In this document: piece by piece, positions 6,794 through 15,176 of the stretch
Position numbering within the stretch: position 1 is the first letter of the stretch
Layout of the letters: each line of letters opens with the position of its first letter
DNA from: an uncultured Oribacterium sp.
GTDB lineage: Bacteria > Bacillota > Clostridia > Lachnospirales > Lachnospiraceae
Direction: 5' to 3'
Assembly: GCA_934279105.1 (NCBI GenBank)
Contig: CAKQWR010000008.1
Coordinates: 1 to 25,336, forward strand
Length of the DNA: 25,336 nucleotides
Made by a program: the position numbers and the translations under genes
Notes under the pieces: generated by a model
Told to the model about the DNA's origin: nothing
Databases searched by the model: none
What the model saw: the letters and a program-made list of their open reading frames with translations, nothing else

Positions 6794-7873
6794 TTACGCG
6801 ATACTTACCCACTTCTCGCCATTGTCAGCACTCTCTAAAAGTGCATTGCAGATCTTTACGATCTCCATACCTTCCGTAAATGTCGGATATACAGGATTCT
6901 CTGATACCTTTCCTGCCTTGACGTCCTTATAGAACTCATTCACGAGGCTACGGAAGGTATCCATGAAACCGTTACCGAAGGCGAAGATCTCAGTATTGAC
7001 ACCCTGGTCTCTACGCGCAGTATGGAGCAGATTGTTGTCCTCGGAGTTCCACCATACATTTTCGTAATCACCGGTCACTTCGAGGTTGATACGGTTGACT
7101 CTTCCCTGGGAAATTTCCGAGAGAAGGACCGTTCCGATCGCACCATTGTCAAATTTCAGGTTGATCGCTGCGGCCATCTCAGAATTTACCTTTCTCGTCT
7201 CGGTTCTTCTGCCATGATCAGAATCCGGATACATCAAGTTATTCTCGACATATCTCTCCGGATAGAAACGTCCGAAATTTGCAGATACTGCCGTCACCTT
7301 ACGACCGGAAATATACTGCGCGATATCCATCCAGTGGGTACCGATCTCTGTCACTGCATACATTCTTCCGGCGAGTACTTCATTATATCGCCAGTCGATC
7401 GGTGCCGGGAAACATGCGAACTGCTGTAAATAATTTCCATGAATCAGATTTACTCTTCCGAAATTCTCGGAGGAGACCACCTGTCTCGCCTTCTGACATG
7501 CCATGTGGAAGCGAACATTGAAATTGATGGCACAAACGACACCGACTTCCTTCGCCTTCGCCGCGAGCATTTCCGCCTGCTGATTATCGAAGCACAGCGG
7601 CTTCTCACAGAGTACATTTTTTCCATGCTCGAGAAGCTTCATCACCATCTCGAAGTGAAGATTTGGCGGTGTGCAGACATGCACTGTTGTGATGTCCTCT
7701 GTCAGTAGAATACTTTCATCGGTTCCATATCTTTCGATACCGAAGGTCTCCGCAAATTCCTTCGCTTTCGCCTCGTTGATATCAACGATCGCAGCGATCT
7801 CCACGCCGCTGGCCTTCAGTGCCTCTGCATGTGTGTGCGCGATATTGCCCGCACCCCAAATACCAGTCTTCAT
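6794..7873 (-). CDS. Gfo/Idh/MocA family NAD(P)-dependent oxidoreductase
   Basis: A 359-residue cytoplasmic dehydrogenase. The N-terminal Rossmann fold begins GIWGAGNIAHTHAEAL. VCTPPNLHFEM and CEKPL (89-93) are the family's cofactor and catalytic-Lys signatures. The C-terminal alpha/beta domain carries EIGTHWMDIAQY (~176-187), equivalent to the usual catalytic His/Asp region. Family members oxidise or reduce sugars, inositols and derivatives; the substrate cannot be read from sequence. GGAGG lies 6 nt before the ATG. The gene sits between a nucleoside phosphorylase (18-bp gap) and the cupin, so a substrate derived from the imported nucleoside, such as a deoxysugar, is plausible. Confidence 0.9.
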   Translation of the reverse strand: MKTGIWGAGNIAHTHAEALKASGVEIAAIVDINEAKAKEFAETFGIERYGTDESILLTEDITTVHVCTPPNLHFEMVMKLLEHGKNVLCEKPLCFDNQQAEMLAAKAKEVGVVCAINFNVRFHMACQKARQVVSSENFGRVNLIHGNYLQQFACFPAPIDWRYNEVLAGRMYAVTEIGTHWMDIAQYISGRKVTAVSANFGRFYPERYVENNLMYPDSDHGRRTETRKVNSEMAAAINLKFDNGAIGTVLLSEISQGRVNRINLEVTGDYENVWWNSEDNNLLHTARRDQGVNTEIFAFGNGFMDTFRSLVNEFYKDVKAGKVSENPVYPTFTEGMEIVKICNALLESADNGEKWVSIA

Positions 7874-7891
7874 CTTTTGCCTCCACCTTTA

Positions 7892-8626
7892 TCAAACTTC
7901 GACCTTAATGATACTCTCCAGCGCGATGCTGATCTCATCTTCTACTGCCTGCGCCATCTTCTCCGGATAGTGATCGAACTCTTCCGATCCTACAAACTCG
8001 AAGCATGGGCCATCCGCTGCGATGATGCAGCCGGCCTTTACACCTCGTACGGATGCGATGGTAAGGAGAACCGATGCCTCATTTTCCATCGCGAGTACGC
8101 CGGCCTGTGCCAGCACACGGTTATTCGTCGGAAGAATACCGGTATAGAAAAGACCGGAGGTCGTAATGATTCCACTATAGGTTCCCGGGTGAATCTCTGC
8201 GGCTGCCTTCTGCATCTCAAATACGACATCCATCGCTGCTACTGCCGGATAGGAAAGCGGTACAAACTGCGGTGTGATACCATCCTCACGGCAGGCAGCC
8301 GTTGCGATGATCAGAGATCCGGACGGCATATCCGTCTGTAAAGTTCCGCAGGTTCCCACACGGATGATAACCTTGGCACCACCCAGAATCAGTCCCTCGA
8401 AGCTGACAGAAGCACCATTTCCGCCGACACCATGGGAGGAAACCGTCACCGGAACGCCCTTATAGCTTCCGTTGTACGTCCAGTACTCTCTGCTTTTTGC
8501 AACCAGTTCTACATTATCGAGACGGCTTGCGATCTTCTCTGCACGATTCGGGTCACCGCAGACGATGACTCTCTCTGCGATCGTGTCATAAGGAATATCG
8601 ATGATCGGTACAATTTTATCTTTCAT
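7892..8626 (-). CDS. Nucleoside phosphorylase (PNP/UDP family), probable purine or 5'-deoxy/methylthio-adenosine phosphorylase
   Basis: A 244-residue NP-I phosphorylase: nucleoside plus phosphate gives base plus sugar-1-phosphate. Phosphate-binding motifs are GDPNRAEKIA (24-33) and RVGTCGTL (89-96). SHGVGGNGAS follows strand 3, the ribose-binding MENE is at 180-183, and an Asp in the base-binding loop (IIAADGPC, D205) corresponds to the catalytic Asp of 6-aminopurine/MTA-type enzymes; uridine phosphorylases lack it. That points to a purine substrate, though uridine-type specificity is not excluded. AAAGGAG is 7 nt upstream. Encoded after a nucleoside importer and before mtnA, it probably generates the sugar-1-phosphate that MtnA uses. 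Confidence 0.85.
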   Translation of the reverse strand: MKDKIVPIIDIPYDTIAERVIVCGDPNRAEKIASRLDNVELVAKSREYWTYNGSYKGVPVTVSSHGVGGNGASVSFEGLILGGAKVIIRVGTCGTLQTDMPSGSLIIATAACREDGITPQFVPLSYPAVAAMDVVFEMQKAAAEIHPGTYSGIITTSGLFYTGILPTNNRVLAQAGVLAMENEASVLLTIASVRGVKAGCIIAADGPCFEFVGSEEFDHYPEKMAQAVEDEISIALESIIKVEV

Positions 8627-8648
8627 GCTTCTGCTCCTTTATCAAGTT

Positions 8649-8726
8649 TTCGTGACAACTGCGTCACGAATCACGAACATATGTAACTACTTTATTTCTA
8701 TAATGCGTACAGACTTTCCTGTACGC
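8649..8726 (-). other. Two hairpins in the spacer between permease and phosphorylase genes
   Basis: Two perfect 8-bp stems lie in the 110-bp spacer: 8649-8656 with 8663-8670 (6-nt loop) and 8705-8712 with 8719-8726 (6-nt loop). Neither is followed by a clean U-tract, so partial termination or mRNA processing separating transporter from enzyme expression is more likely than full termination. Confidence 0.55.
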
Positions 8727-8736
8727 GTGTATGCAC

Positions 8737-9669
8737 TTATGCTGCCGCAGCTCTCTTCCTATCATTCATCTTCTTACAAGAATAGATCACCAGTACGATG
8801 ATCGTTACGATGTAAGGAATCGTACTGACAAGCTCGGTCGGTACACCCATATTCTGAATCGTCGGGTTCACAGCGAGGGCTTCAGCCGCACCGAATAAAA
8901 GGCACACAAGCATCGTCGAAAGCGGACGGTTTGCCCCCAACGAAGCTGCTGCGATGGCGATGAAACCACGGCCTGCGATCATGTCCTTTACGAAATAGGA
9001 AACATAGCCCATCGACATATAAGCACCACCGAGTGCCGCCAGCGCACCACTGAACGCCAGTGCGATATACTGGATTCTCGACACATGAATACCCACGGAT
9101 TCCAACGCTTCTGGATTCTCTCCGCATCCACGGATATGAAGTCCCAGCGGTGTTTTATATAAAAACACACTGATCAACACGACGAGAAGGATAGCCACGT
9201 AAGTAAGAATATTATGGCCAGAAAGCACAGCACCCACGAACGGAATCTTATTAAGAAGCGGAATCTCCAAAGACGGGAGTACGCCACTCACCAGAGAAGA
9301 TGAAATTCCCTTTTCACCGACCGCAAGATATAAGAGAAATACTGTCAGACCAGAGGCGGTCAGATTATACGCAATTCCCGTAATGATGGCATCCGTCTGC
9401 AGTCTGGTGATCAGAAAACACAATAACAGTCCGAGCGCGATGCCCACGAAGACAGCGCATAGCAGACCGAGGCCTGCATTGGCACCGAAAAAGGCACTGG
9501 AAAGCACACCGGTCAACGCACAGGTGAGCATCATACCCTCGATTCCGATATTCGAAACACCACTAAGCTCCGACATCAGAGAGGACAGTGATCCATACAG
9601 GAGAGGTGTCGTTACACGGATAATAGAAAACAGAAACGCTGTGGAAGTAATTACTTTGAATACATTCAT
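8737..9669 (-). CDS. BMP-type nucleoside ABC transporter, permease 2
   Basis: A 310-residue inner-membrane permease of the BPD_transp_2 family (NupQ/YufQ-like). It is mostly hydrophobic helices, with early YGSLSSLMSELSGVSNIGIEGMM and the coupling-loop region RGCGENPEALESVGIH. Glycine-rich FSGALAALGGAYMS and AGRGFIAIAAASLG match the nucleoside/ribose importer permeases. It starts 6 bp after the stop of permease 1. With the other three importer genes it would form a complete system for nucleosides. Confidence 0.92.
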   Translation of the reverse strand: MNVFKVITSTAFLFSIIRVTTPLLYGSLSSLMSELSGVSNIGIEGMMLTCALTGVLSSAFFGANAGLGLLCAVFVGIALGLLLCFLITRLQTDAIITGIAYNLTASGLTVFLLYLAVGEKGISSSLVSGVLPSLEIPLLNKIPFVGAVLSGHNILTYVAILLVVLISVFLYKTPLGLHIRGCGENPEALESVGIHVSRIQYIALAFSGALAALGGAYMSMGYVSYFVKDMIAGRGFIAIAAASLGANRPLSTMLVCLLFGAAEALAVNPTIQNMGVPTELVSTIPYIVTIIVLVIYSCKKMNDRKRAAAA

Positions 9670-9675
9670 CTTCTA

Positions 9676-10740
9676 TCACTCTCCCTTCGCTTCTTTTACG
9701 ATTTTTACGGTCATTTTCTTCTTATACTTTCCTAGGAAACCTGCAGCAGAGATCAGGATGATGATGACACCCTGAATGATGGAAACCACTTCATTCTGTA
9801 CATCAGTATTTCGGCTCATAATATCTGAACCGATTCGGAGGTATGCGAGAAGAAATGCACCGATCGGCACAAACTTCGGGTTGAGACGTGCCACGATGGC
9901 AACCACGAGGCCATCCCAGCCATAACCAGAACGCCACTCCCAGTTCATACGCTGATTTGATCCGAGCATATATGCAGCTCCACCCAGTCCTGCCAGCGCA
10001 CCACCGATCATCTGGGAGAGCATGATCGTCGATGTTACACCGATGCCTGAATACTTCGCGAAACGTCCGTTCTCACCACACATACGGATCGCATAGCCCC
10101 ATTTCGTGTGATACAGAAAAATATAAGCAACAATCAGCAGTACGATAGCGATCACGAGACCGAAATGAATGCCCTTTGTGAATCGAAGAAGCTTCGCCGT
10201 CTCTTTAAACTTGAGCGAAACGACATGCGTACTCTTCGAATCCTTCATATATGTTTTCAGCAGGTAATCACCTACGAAAAACACGATGTAGTTCAGCATC
10301 AGCGAAGATACGATTTCATTTGCTTCGAATTTCAACTTGAGAATTGCCGGAACGAATGCGACGAGCGCTCCTGCAAGTGCACCGATCAAAAGGGCGACCG
10401 CAGCATGAATGCCTGCCCCCATGCTCATGAGTGTTGCGACGAGCGCCGCACATAAACCACCTACATAAAACATACCTTCGACTGCGAGGTTATAAACTTT
10501 CGTTTCTAAAATAAATGTAACCGCAAGTCCAGTAAACAGAAGTGGTGTCATCAGCTCGACGATACTTGCGAGATAACGCGTCGATGTAAATGGTGCGACA
10601 AAGAGCATATAGATAGCATTCCCCGGCTCTTTACTCACGAGAAAAATTACGACGATGGCACAGAGGACCGCAACGACGATGGCCAGAAGGGTTCTCAAAA
10701 GCTCGACTTTTCTTAACTGTTTCACCTTCTCACTTTTCAA
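9676..10740 (-). CDS. BMP-type nucleoside ABC transporter, permease 1
   Basis: A 354-residue permease of the NupP/YufP type, longer than permease 2 because of a large loop (~160-200, with YLLKTYMKDSKSTHVVS). Characteristic segments are TPLLFTGLAVTFILETKVYNLAVEGMFYVGG, the coupling loop RMCGENGRFAKYSGIG and GWDGLVVAIVARLNP. Its start overlaps the end of the ATPase gene by 11 bp, implying translational coupling. It pairs with permease 2 as the transmembrane heterodimer. Confidence 0.92.
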   Translation of the reverse strand: MKSEKVKQLRKVELLRTLLAIVVAVLCAIVVIFLVSKEPGNAIYMLFVAPFTSTRYLASIVELMTPLLFTGLAVTFILETKVYNLAVEGMFYVGGLCAALVATLMSMGAGIHAAVALLIGALAGALVAFVPAILKLKFEANEIVSSLMLNYIVFFVGDYLLKTYMKDSKSTHVVSLKFKETAKLLRFTKGIHFGLVIAIVLLIVAYIFLYHTKWGYAIRMCGENGRFAKYSGIGVTSTIMLSQMIGGALAGLGGAAYMLGSNQRMNWEWRSGYGWDGLVVAIVARLNPKFVPIGAFLLAYLRIGSDIMSRNTDVQNEVVSIIQGVIIILISAAGFLGKYKKKMTVKIVKEAKGE

Positions 10741-12298
10741 AGCAGGCCCTCCTTATCTCCTCTTCCGACTGCTGCTTGACGCCCAGCATATAGTAGCCAA
10801 GCTCCTCCTCACTCAGATCTCGGGCCTTCGGGAAATACCCCGCAACCGTTCCCTGATACATCACGAGGATACTGTCGGCAAGCTCCAGAATCTCATTAAG
10901 ATCTGCAGATACCAGAAGAACCGCACAGCCTTCGTCTCGGATCTCCACGATCTTTTTATGAATAAACTCGATCGCTCCGACATCGACACCGCGCGTCGGC
11001 TGATCCGCGATCAGTACGGATGGAGCGGTAGAAAACTCACGTGCGACTACTACCTTCTGCATATTTCCGCCGGAAAGCATCCCGATTTTATCCTGAAGGC
11101 TGTCGCAACGGATATCATAATCCCGCTGACATTTCTCTACCCAGGCCGTGATCTTCTTTCCATCCAGCAGTATGCCCTTATTAACGAGCTCCGTATCATA
11201 AATACTGGAAATCAGGTTCTCACGAATCGTTACGTCCAGAGCGGCACCATCCGCTGTACGATCCTCCGGAATATAGGATACGCCCTTCTTACGAATACTC
11301 TTCGTAGAACATCCCAGCACAGAACTATCCTCGATGCGGATATCGCCCTTCCCATTCTGGGCTGACTTCATACCTGTAATGATCTGGACCAGTTCTTCCT
11401 GACCACTACCTTCAACACCTGCGATTCCCACGATTTCACCAGCACGCACGTCAAACGAAACATCCTTCAGAATCAGTTTCCCCTTGTCATCCTTCAAATG
11501 AATATGACGTACAGAAAGCTTGACCTTTCCGGTCACGGCTTCCTTTTTCTCCACGTTTAGAATGATATCTCTTCCAACCATCAGACGTGAGATCTCTTCC
11601 ATCGTCAATCCCTCAACCTGATAGGTACCAACACTCTTTCCATGGCGCATGATCGTAATACGTTCACAGATCTGCTTGATCTCATTTAACTTATGCGAGA
11701 TGAAGATAATGGTAAGACCGGATCTTTTCAGTTTTACCAGCTGTTCGAACAGTTCTTCTGTTTCCTGTGGTGTCAAGACTGCTGTAGGTTCATCCAGAAT
11801 TAACAGTTTGACATCTCTATAAAGTGATTTTAAGATTTCGACTTTCTGCTTTTTCCCGACTGACAGGTCCTTTACCTTTGCAGACGGATCTACATCAAAT
11901 CCGAATTTCTCCGAAAGCTCTTTAACCGTTTTTACCGCTTCTCTCTGGTCCAGCATTCCGTGCTTCTTAGGTTCTTTACCCAGCACGATATTTTCGGCAA
12001 CTGTTAAAGAAGGAATCAGTTTGAAATGCTGATGCACCATTCCGATTCCTTTCCCTAACGCGACGTCCGGAGATCCGATTTTGATCTCCGAACCGTCAAA
12101 CTCTATACTACCTTCATCAGGTTGTTCAATGCCGAATAGAACTTTCATAAGTGTAGACTTTCCGGCACCATTCTCTCCCATCAGCGCATGTATCTCGCCT
12201 TTGTTCACCGAAAAGTCTACATGAGAATTGGCCAAAACTCCGTTTCCGTAAATTTTTGTGATATCCTTCATATGAAGGATTTCATTGGCTTTCTCCAT
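10730..12298 (-). CDS. BMP-type nucleoside ABC transporter, duplicated ATP-binding protein
   Basis: A 522-residue double-ATPase subunit (NupO/YufO, RbsA-like). Domain 1 has Walker A GENGAGKST (41-49), a variant signature LSVGKKQKVEIL and Walker B LLILDEPTAVLTPQE. Domain 2 lacks a canonical Walker A (GIAGVEGSGQEEL), but keeps LSGGNMQKVVVAREF and IADQPTRGVDVGA. This asymmetry is normal for the family. AAGGAG is 10 nt upstream; the gene starts 14 bp after the binding-protein gene. It powers the two permeases encoded next. Confidence 0.95.
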   Translation of the reverse strand: MEKANEILHMKDITKIYGNGVLANSHVDFSVNKGEIHALMGENGAGKSTLMKVLFGIEQPDEGSIEFDGSEIKIGSPDVALGKGIGMVHQHFKLIPSLTVAENIVLGKEPKKHGMLDQREAVKTVKELSEKFGFDVDPSAKVKDLSVGKKQKVEILKSLYRDVKLLILDEPTAVLTPQETEELFEQLVKLKRSGLTIIFISHKLNEIKQICERITIMRHGKSVGTYQVEGLTMEEISRLMVGRDIILNVEKKEAVTGKVKLSVRHIHLKDDKGKLILKDVSFDVRAGEIVGIAGVEGSGQEELVQIITGMKSAQNGKGDIRIEDSSVLGCSTKSIRKKGVSYIPEDRTADGAALDVTIRENLISSIYDTELVNKGILLDGKKITAWVEKCQRDYDIRCDSLQDKIGMLSGGNMQKVVVAREFSTAPSVLIADQPTRGVDVGAIEFIHKKIVEIRDEGCAVLLVSADLNEILELADSILVMYQGTVAGYFPKARDLSEEELGYYMLGVKQQSEEEIRRACFEK

Positions 12299-12312
12299 GT
12301 TCTATCTTCTCC

Positions 12313-13458
12313 TTACGGCTGTACGCTCTCCTTCAGAGCAGCAACCTCCTCATCGGTCATGTCAAATGCAGTAGCTACAACGATCTTTCCATCGATGATA
12401 TCCTGCTTTGCCTGTTCTACAGTATCTCTTACCTCCTGCGGTACGTTTGCCTGATACCATGCATTGTCTGTAATCTCAATACAGCCCTCTGCGATACCAT
12501 AGATCTCACTGGAGCCAAATGCCAGATTACCTGCAATGTACTTCTCGATTGCCTTATCAAGAGAAACGTCTACGCGCTTCATGATAGATGCATAGATTGC
12601 ATTTGCCTTTGCCTCATCACTTGAGAAAAGCTCTGACTGATCAGAATCAGTTCCGATTGCATGCTTTCCCGTCTCCTTTGCTGCATCCAGTACGCCGAGT
12701 CCTGCGCCACCAGCAGCCTGAAGAACAACATCTGCGCCACCGTTATACAGTGCAAGTCCAATTTCCTTACCCTTTGCTGCATCTGTAAAACTGCTCATAT
12801 AGCCAGCGCTTACCTTAATATCAGGATTAACAGCCTGTGCACCTGAGATATAACCAACCAGCCAGTCATTGATCAGCGGAATGTCGAATCCACCGGCAAA
12901 GCCAAGAACGCCTGTCTCCGTCTGAGAAGCAGCGAGTACACCTGCAAGGTATGCACCCTCATAGCTCTTATAGGTAATGCAGTAAATGTTAGCGTTCGCG
13001 CCATCCGAGAAATCTACGCTCTCATCATAGAGAACGAACTTCTGATCAGGGTACTCTGCAGCAGCCTCCTGAAGCGGTTCTGCAATATTTACACCACCGG
13101 TAATGATGACATCCCATCCTTCATTGCATACATCATCAAGTGTTGCGGAGAACTTCGTCGTATCGGTCCCCATCTCGACAACCTTTGTCTCTGCACCGTA
13201 GTGCTCCTTAATCATGTCCATGCCTGCATTTGCAGAATCAAAGAAGGACTTATCACCTAAAGTTCCCGGAACCAAAAGAAGAATTCTCAGTGCTTCATCA
13301 CCATCGTTCTCCTTTGCTTCCTCGGCTACTTTTGTTTCCTTGTTTTCTTCGGTAGGGGTAGTATTCTGATTACCACTGTTGCCACATCCAGCCAGTAAAC
13401 TCATACACATAAGAAGTGTTAATACAGCTGCCAATACTGCTCTTACTCTCTTTTTCAT
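12313..13458 (-). CDS. BMP family nucleoside-binding lipoprotein
   Basis: A 381-residue extracytoplasmic substrate-binding lipoprotein. Its signal peptide (MKKRVRAVLAAVLTLLM) ends in the lipobox LLAGC with the acylated Cys at 25, followed by a Thr/Glu/Lys linker (~26-50). The BMP/PnrA fold follows, with LLVPGTLGDKSFFDSANAG, EYPDQKFVLYDE, GAYLAGVLAA, GFAGGFDIPLI and QAAGGAGLGVLDAA. Known homologues (T. pallidum PnrA, B. subtilis NupN) bind purine or other nucleosides. The start with GGGAG at ideal spacing is preferred over an upstream ATG that overlaps deoR. Substrate is inferred to be a purine nucleoside such as MTA or 5'-deoxyadenosine. Confidence 0.92.
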   Translation of the reverse strand: MKKRVRAVLAAVLTLLMCMSLLAGCGNSGNQNTTPTEENKETKVAEEAKENDGDEALRILLLVPGTLGDKSFFDSANAGMDMIKEHYGAETKVVEMGTDTTKFSATLDDVCNEGWDVIITGGVNIAEPLQEAAAEYPDQKFVLYDESVDFSDGANANIYCITYKSYEGAYLAGVLAASQTETGVLGFAGGFDIPLINDWLVGYISGAQAVNPDIKVSAGYMSSFTDAAKGKEIGLALYNGGADVVLQAAGGAGLGVLDAAKETGKHAIGTDSDQSELFSSDEAKANAIYASIMKRVDVSLDKAIEKYIAGNLAFGSSEIYGIAEGCIEITDNAWYQANVPQEVRDTVEQAKQDIIDGKIVVATAFDMTDEEVAALKESVQP

Positions 13459-13472
13459 AGTTCTCCCTTTCT

Positions 13473-14246
13473 TTATACACAGCAAATCATTCCCATTTCT
13501 TTTTTACAGGATGCTATGTATTCCTTGACATAGTCTTCTTCTGTGCGATCCACAATCAGTCGATCGATATCTTTAAGATCACACACCTTGCAAAACGCTC
13601 TGTCGGACAACTTATAATGGTCCATTAGAAAATACGTTCGCTGACTCGAGCGAATCATCGCTCTTTTTACTGCTGCTTCTTCACTGGTCGCATCAAAAAT
13701 CTGATAATTACGATTGATTGCTTTCGATGATAGAAACGCTTTATCCACATAATAATTCGAAAGCATATTCACAGTCTCTATGCCTACCGTAGACAATGCA
13801 CTTTTCCGTAAATGACCGCCCAACAGGATGACATCGGCATTCTCATGGTCTTTCAGCTCAACACAGATACTGATATTGTTGGTCAGTACAGTAACCCGCA
13901 TATTTAGATATGGAACCATCGCGAAAATGGTACTGCTTGAATCCATCAGAATCGTATCCCCATCTTTGATCAAGGATGCTGCATAGCGCGCAATTCGCTC
14001 CTTTTCTTCGGCGTGAAACTGAACGCGTTCTTCCACCGAACCCTCCAGCGTTGCTCTCGGAATAGTTCTAGCCCCTCCAAACACCCGGACCAGTGCATTT
14101 TCCTCCTCGAGTTTCTTAAGATCTCTCCGGATTGTCATTTCCGATACCTGGAGATTTTCTTTCAGGACTCCGATTTCTGCAAATTCATGCTCCTGAACAT
14201 ATGCCGTAATATATGTTCTTCTTTCTTCGGACGTAAACTCTTTCAT
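13473..14246 (-). CDS. DeoR-family transcriptional regulator of the nucleoside operon
   Basis: A 257-residue regulator. An N-terminal winged helix-turn-helix (~8-58) carries the family signature around LQVSEMTIRRDLKKLEEENALVRVFGGA. The C-terminal sugar-phosphate sensor domain has DGDTILMDSSSTIFAM, VTVLTNN, VILLGG and STVG. Family members respond to phosphorylated sugars; MTR-1-phosphate or deoxyribose-1-phosphate would suit this locus (inference). AAGGT supports the ATG at 14246 over an upstream ATG lying in the promoter leader. First gene of its operon, 14 bp before the binding protein, so probably autoregulated. Confidence 0.9.
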   Translation of the reverse strand: MKEFTSEERRTYITAYVQEHEFAEIGVLKENLQVSEMTIRRDLKKLEEENALVRVFGGARTIPRATLEGSVEERVQFHAEEKERIARYAASLIKDGDTILMDSSSTIFAMVPYLNMRVTVLTNNISICVELKDHENADVILLGGHLRKSALSTVGIETVNMLSNYYVDKAFLSSKAINRNYQIFDATSEEAAVKRAMIRSSQRTYFLMDHYKLSDRAFCKVCDLKDIDRLIVDRTEEDYVKEYIASCKKEMGMICCV

Positions 14247-14335
14247 AATTACCTTCTTCCAATGCCTGTTTCTGCTTATTTTATCATTTCTGCTTTCCTG
14301 ATCACCACCTTTTCTCTTTCGTCCACAGAATGTTG

Positions 14336-14379
14336 TTTTCAAACTTTACTTTGTAAGTTTATAACAGCCAATTTGAAAA
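14336..14379. promoter_or_regulatory. Candidate DeoR operator half-sites around the operon promoter
   Basis: TTTTCAAA (14336-14343) and its exact reverse complement TTTGAAAA (14372-14379) flank the -10 and start region, 36 bp apart centre to centre. A second pair, AAACTT (14341-14346) and AAGTTT (14355-14360), lies inside. One arm is in the promoter spacer and the other just downstream of the start, as expected for repression. Confidence 0.45.
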
Positions 14380-14385
14380 TGTCAA
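14358..14385 (-). promoter_or_regulatory. Promoter of the deoR-importer-phosphorylase-mtnA operon
   Basis: On the minus strand TTGACA (14380-14385), a 16-bp spacer and TATAAA (14358-14363) form a near-consensus sigma-A promoter about 110 bp upstream of deoR. It is the only strong promoter seen for the ~9.4-kb operon. Confidence 0.8.
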
Positions 14386-14501
14386 TGTATATTGGTTCTT
14401 TCCATATGGCATATTTTTATAATCGGCTCATGAGCTTTTTACAGTGCCGCTACGTAGCACTTTTATTCATCGTATATCTGCATTTCATAGCATGCACTAT
14501 C

Positions 14502-14536
14502 AAAAAAGCCGCCGATCGTATTCACGACCAGCAGCC
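14502..14536 (-). terminator. Intrinsic terminator after the phosphoribosyltransferase gene
   Basis: On the minus strand a 13-bp stem with several G-U pairs (14524-14536 with 14507-14519), loop GAAT, is followed by a run of six T. It lies just after the stop at 14543 and separates this transcript from the deoR operon. Confidence 0.85.
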
Positions 14537-14542
14537 CTCAGT

Positions 14543-15112
14543 TTATTCTTTTACCGCATATTCGCCCTCTGCGTTTTTCTCAAGCAGAGGCAGTTTACCC
14601 AGGACAATAATATCTTTACGTTCTGCAGCGTCTCCTTCTGCAAGAAGTGCCGCTTTCGCCACCACATTTGCTCCAGCAGCACGGGCCAGTTCTTCGAGCG
14701 CAGCAAGAGAATGTCCGGTGGAGATAACATCATCAACAATACATACGCGTTTTCCCTTGATTTTAGCGGCATCTAAGCCATCCAGATAGAGATGCTGCTC
14801 TCCCTCAGTCGTGATAGAATGCACAGGAACAGAAACCGTATCCTTCATATAAGACTTTACACTCTTCCGTACAACGATAAATTCTTTCAGTCCGAGCTGA
14901 CGGCTAATCTCATAAGACAATGCGATTCCCTTTGCCTCTGCGGTTAAAACAACATCAGCCTCGCCAATTTTCTTCGCAAGCTCCGGAGCACATACGCTAA
15001 TCAGCTCTGTATCACCGAGCACAACAAAGCTGGCAAATGCCATCTTATCGTCGATTGGAATGATCGGAAGCGTTCTCTCAACTCCACATACTGTAATCTT
15101 ATAATTCTCCAC
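14543..15112 (-). CDS. Adenine-type phosphoribosyltransferase
   Basis: A 189-residue type I phosphoribosyltransferase: base plus PRPP gives nucleotide. The PRPP-binding loop VCIVDDVISTGHS is at 123-135, preceded by an APRT-like region with VVLTAEAKGIALSYEISRQLG and VVRKSVKSYM. A GTG start at 15112 is chosen because AGGGAGG lies 9 nt upstream; upstream in-frame ATGs have no such site. It lies 64 bp after the aldolase gene and is followed by a terminator, so the two form an operon. Near a nucleoside phosphorylase and importer, the likely job is to recapture adenine released by phosphorolysis as AMP; xanthine or other purine specificity is not excluded. Confidence 0.85.
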   Translation of the reverse strand: MENYKITVCGVERTLPIIPIDDKMAFASFVVLGDTELISVCAPELAKKIGEADVVLTAEAKGIALSYEISRQLGLKEFIVVRKSVKSYMKDTVSVPVHSITTEGEQHLYLDGLDAAKIKGKRVCIVDDVISTGHSLAALEELARAAGANVVAKAALLAEGDAAERKDIIVLGKLPLLEKNAEGEYAVKE

Positions 15113-15176
15113 CTTTTTTATCCTCCCTATGGAAATGTTCGTTTGTAACATATCTACATCATGTCTATAAACCTTT

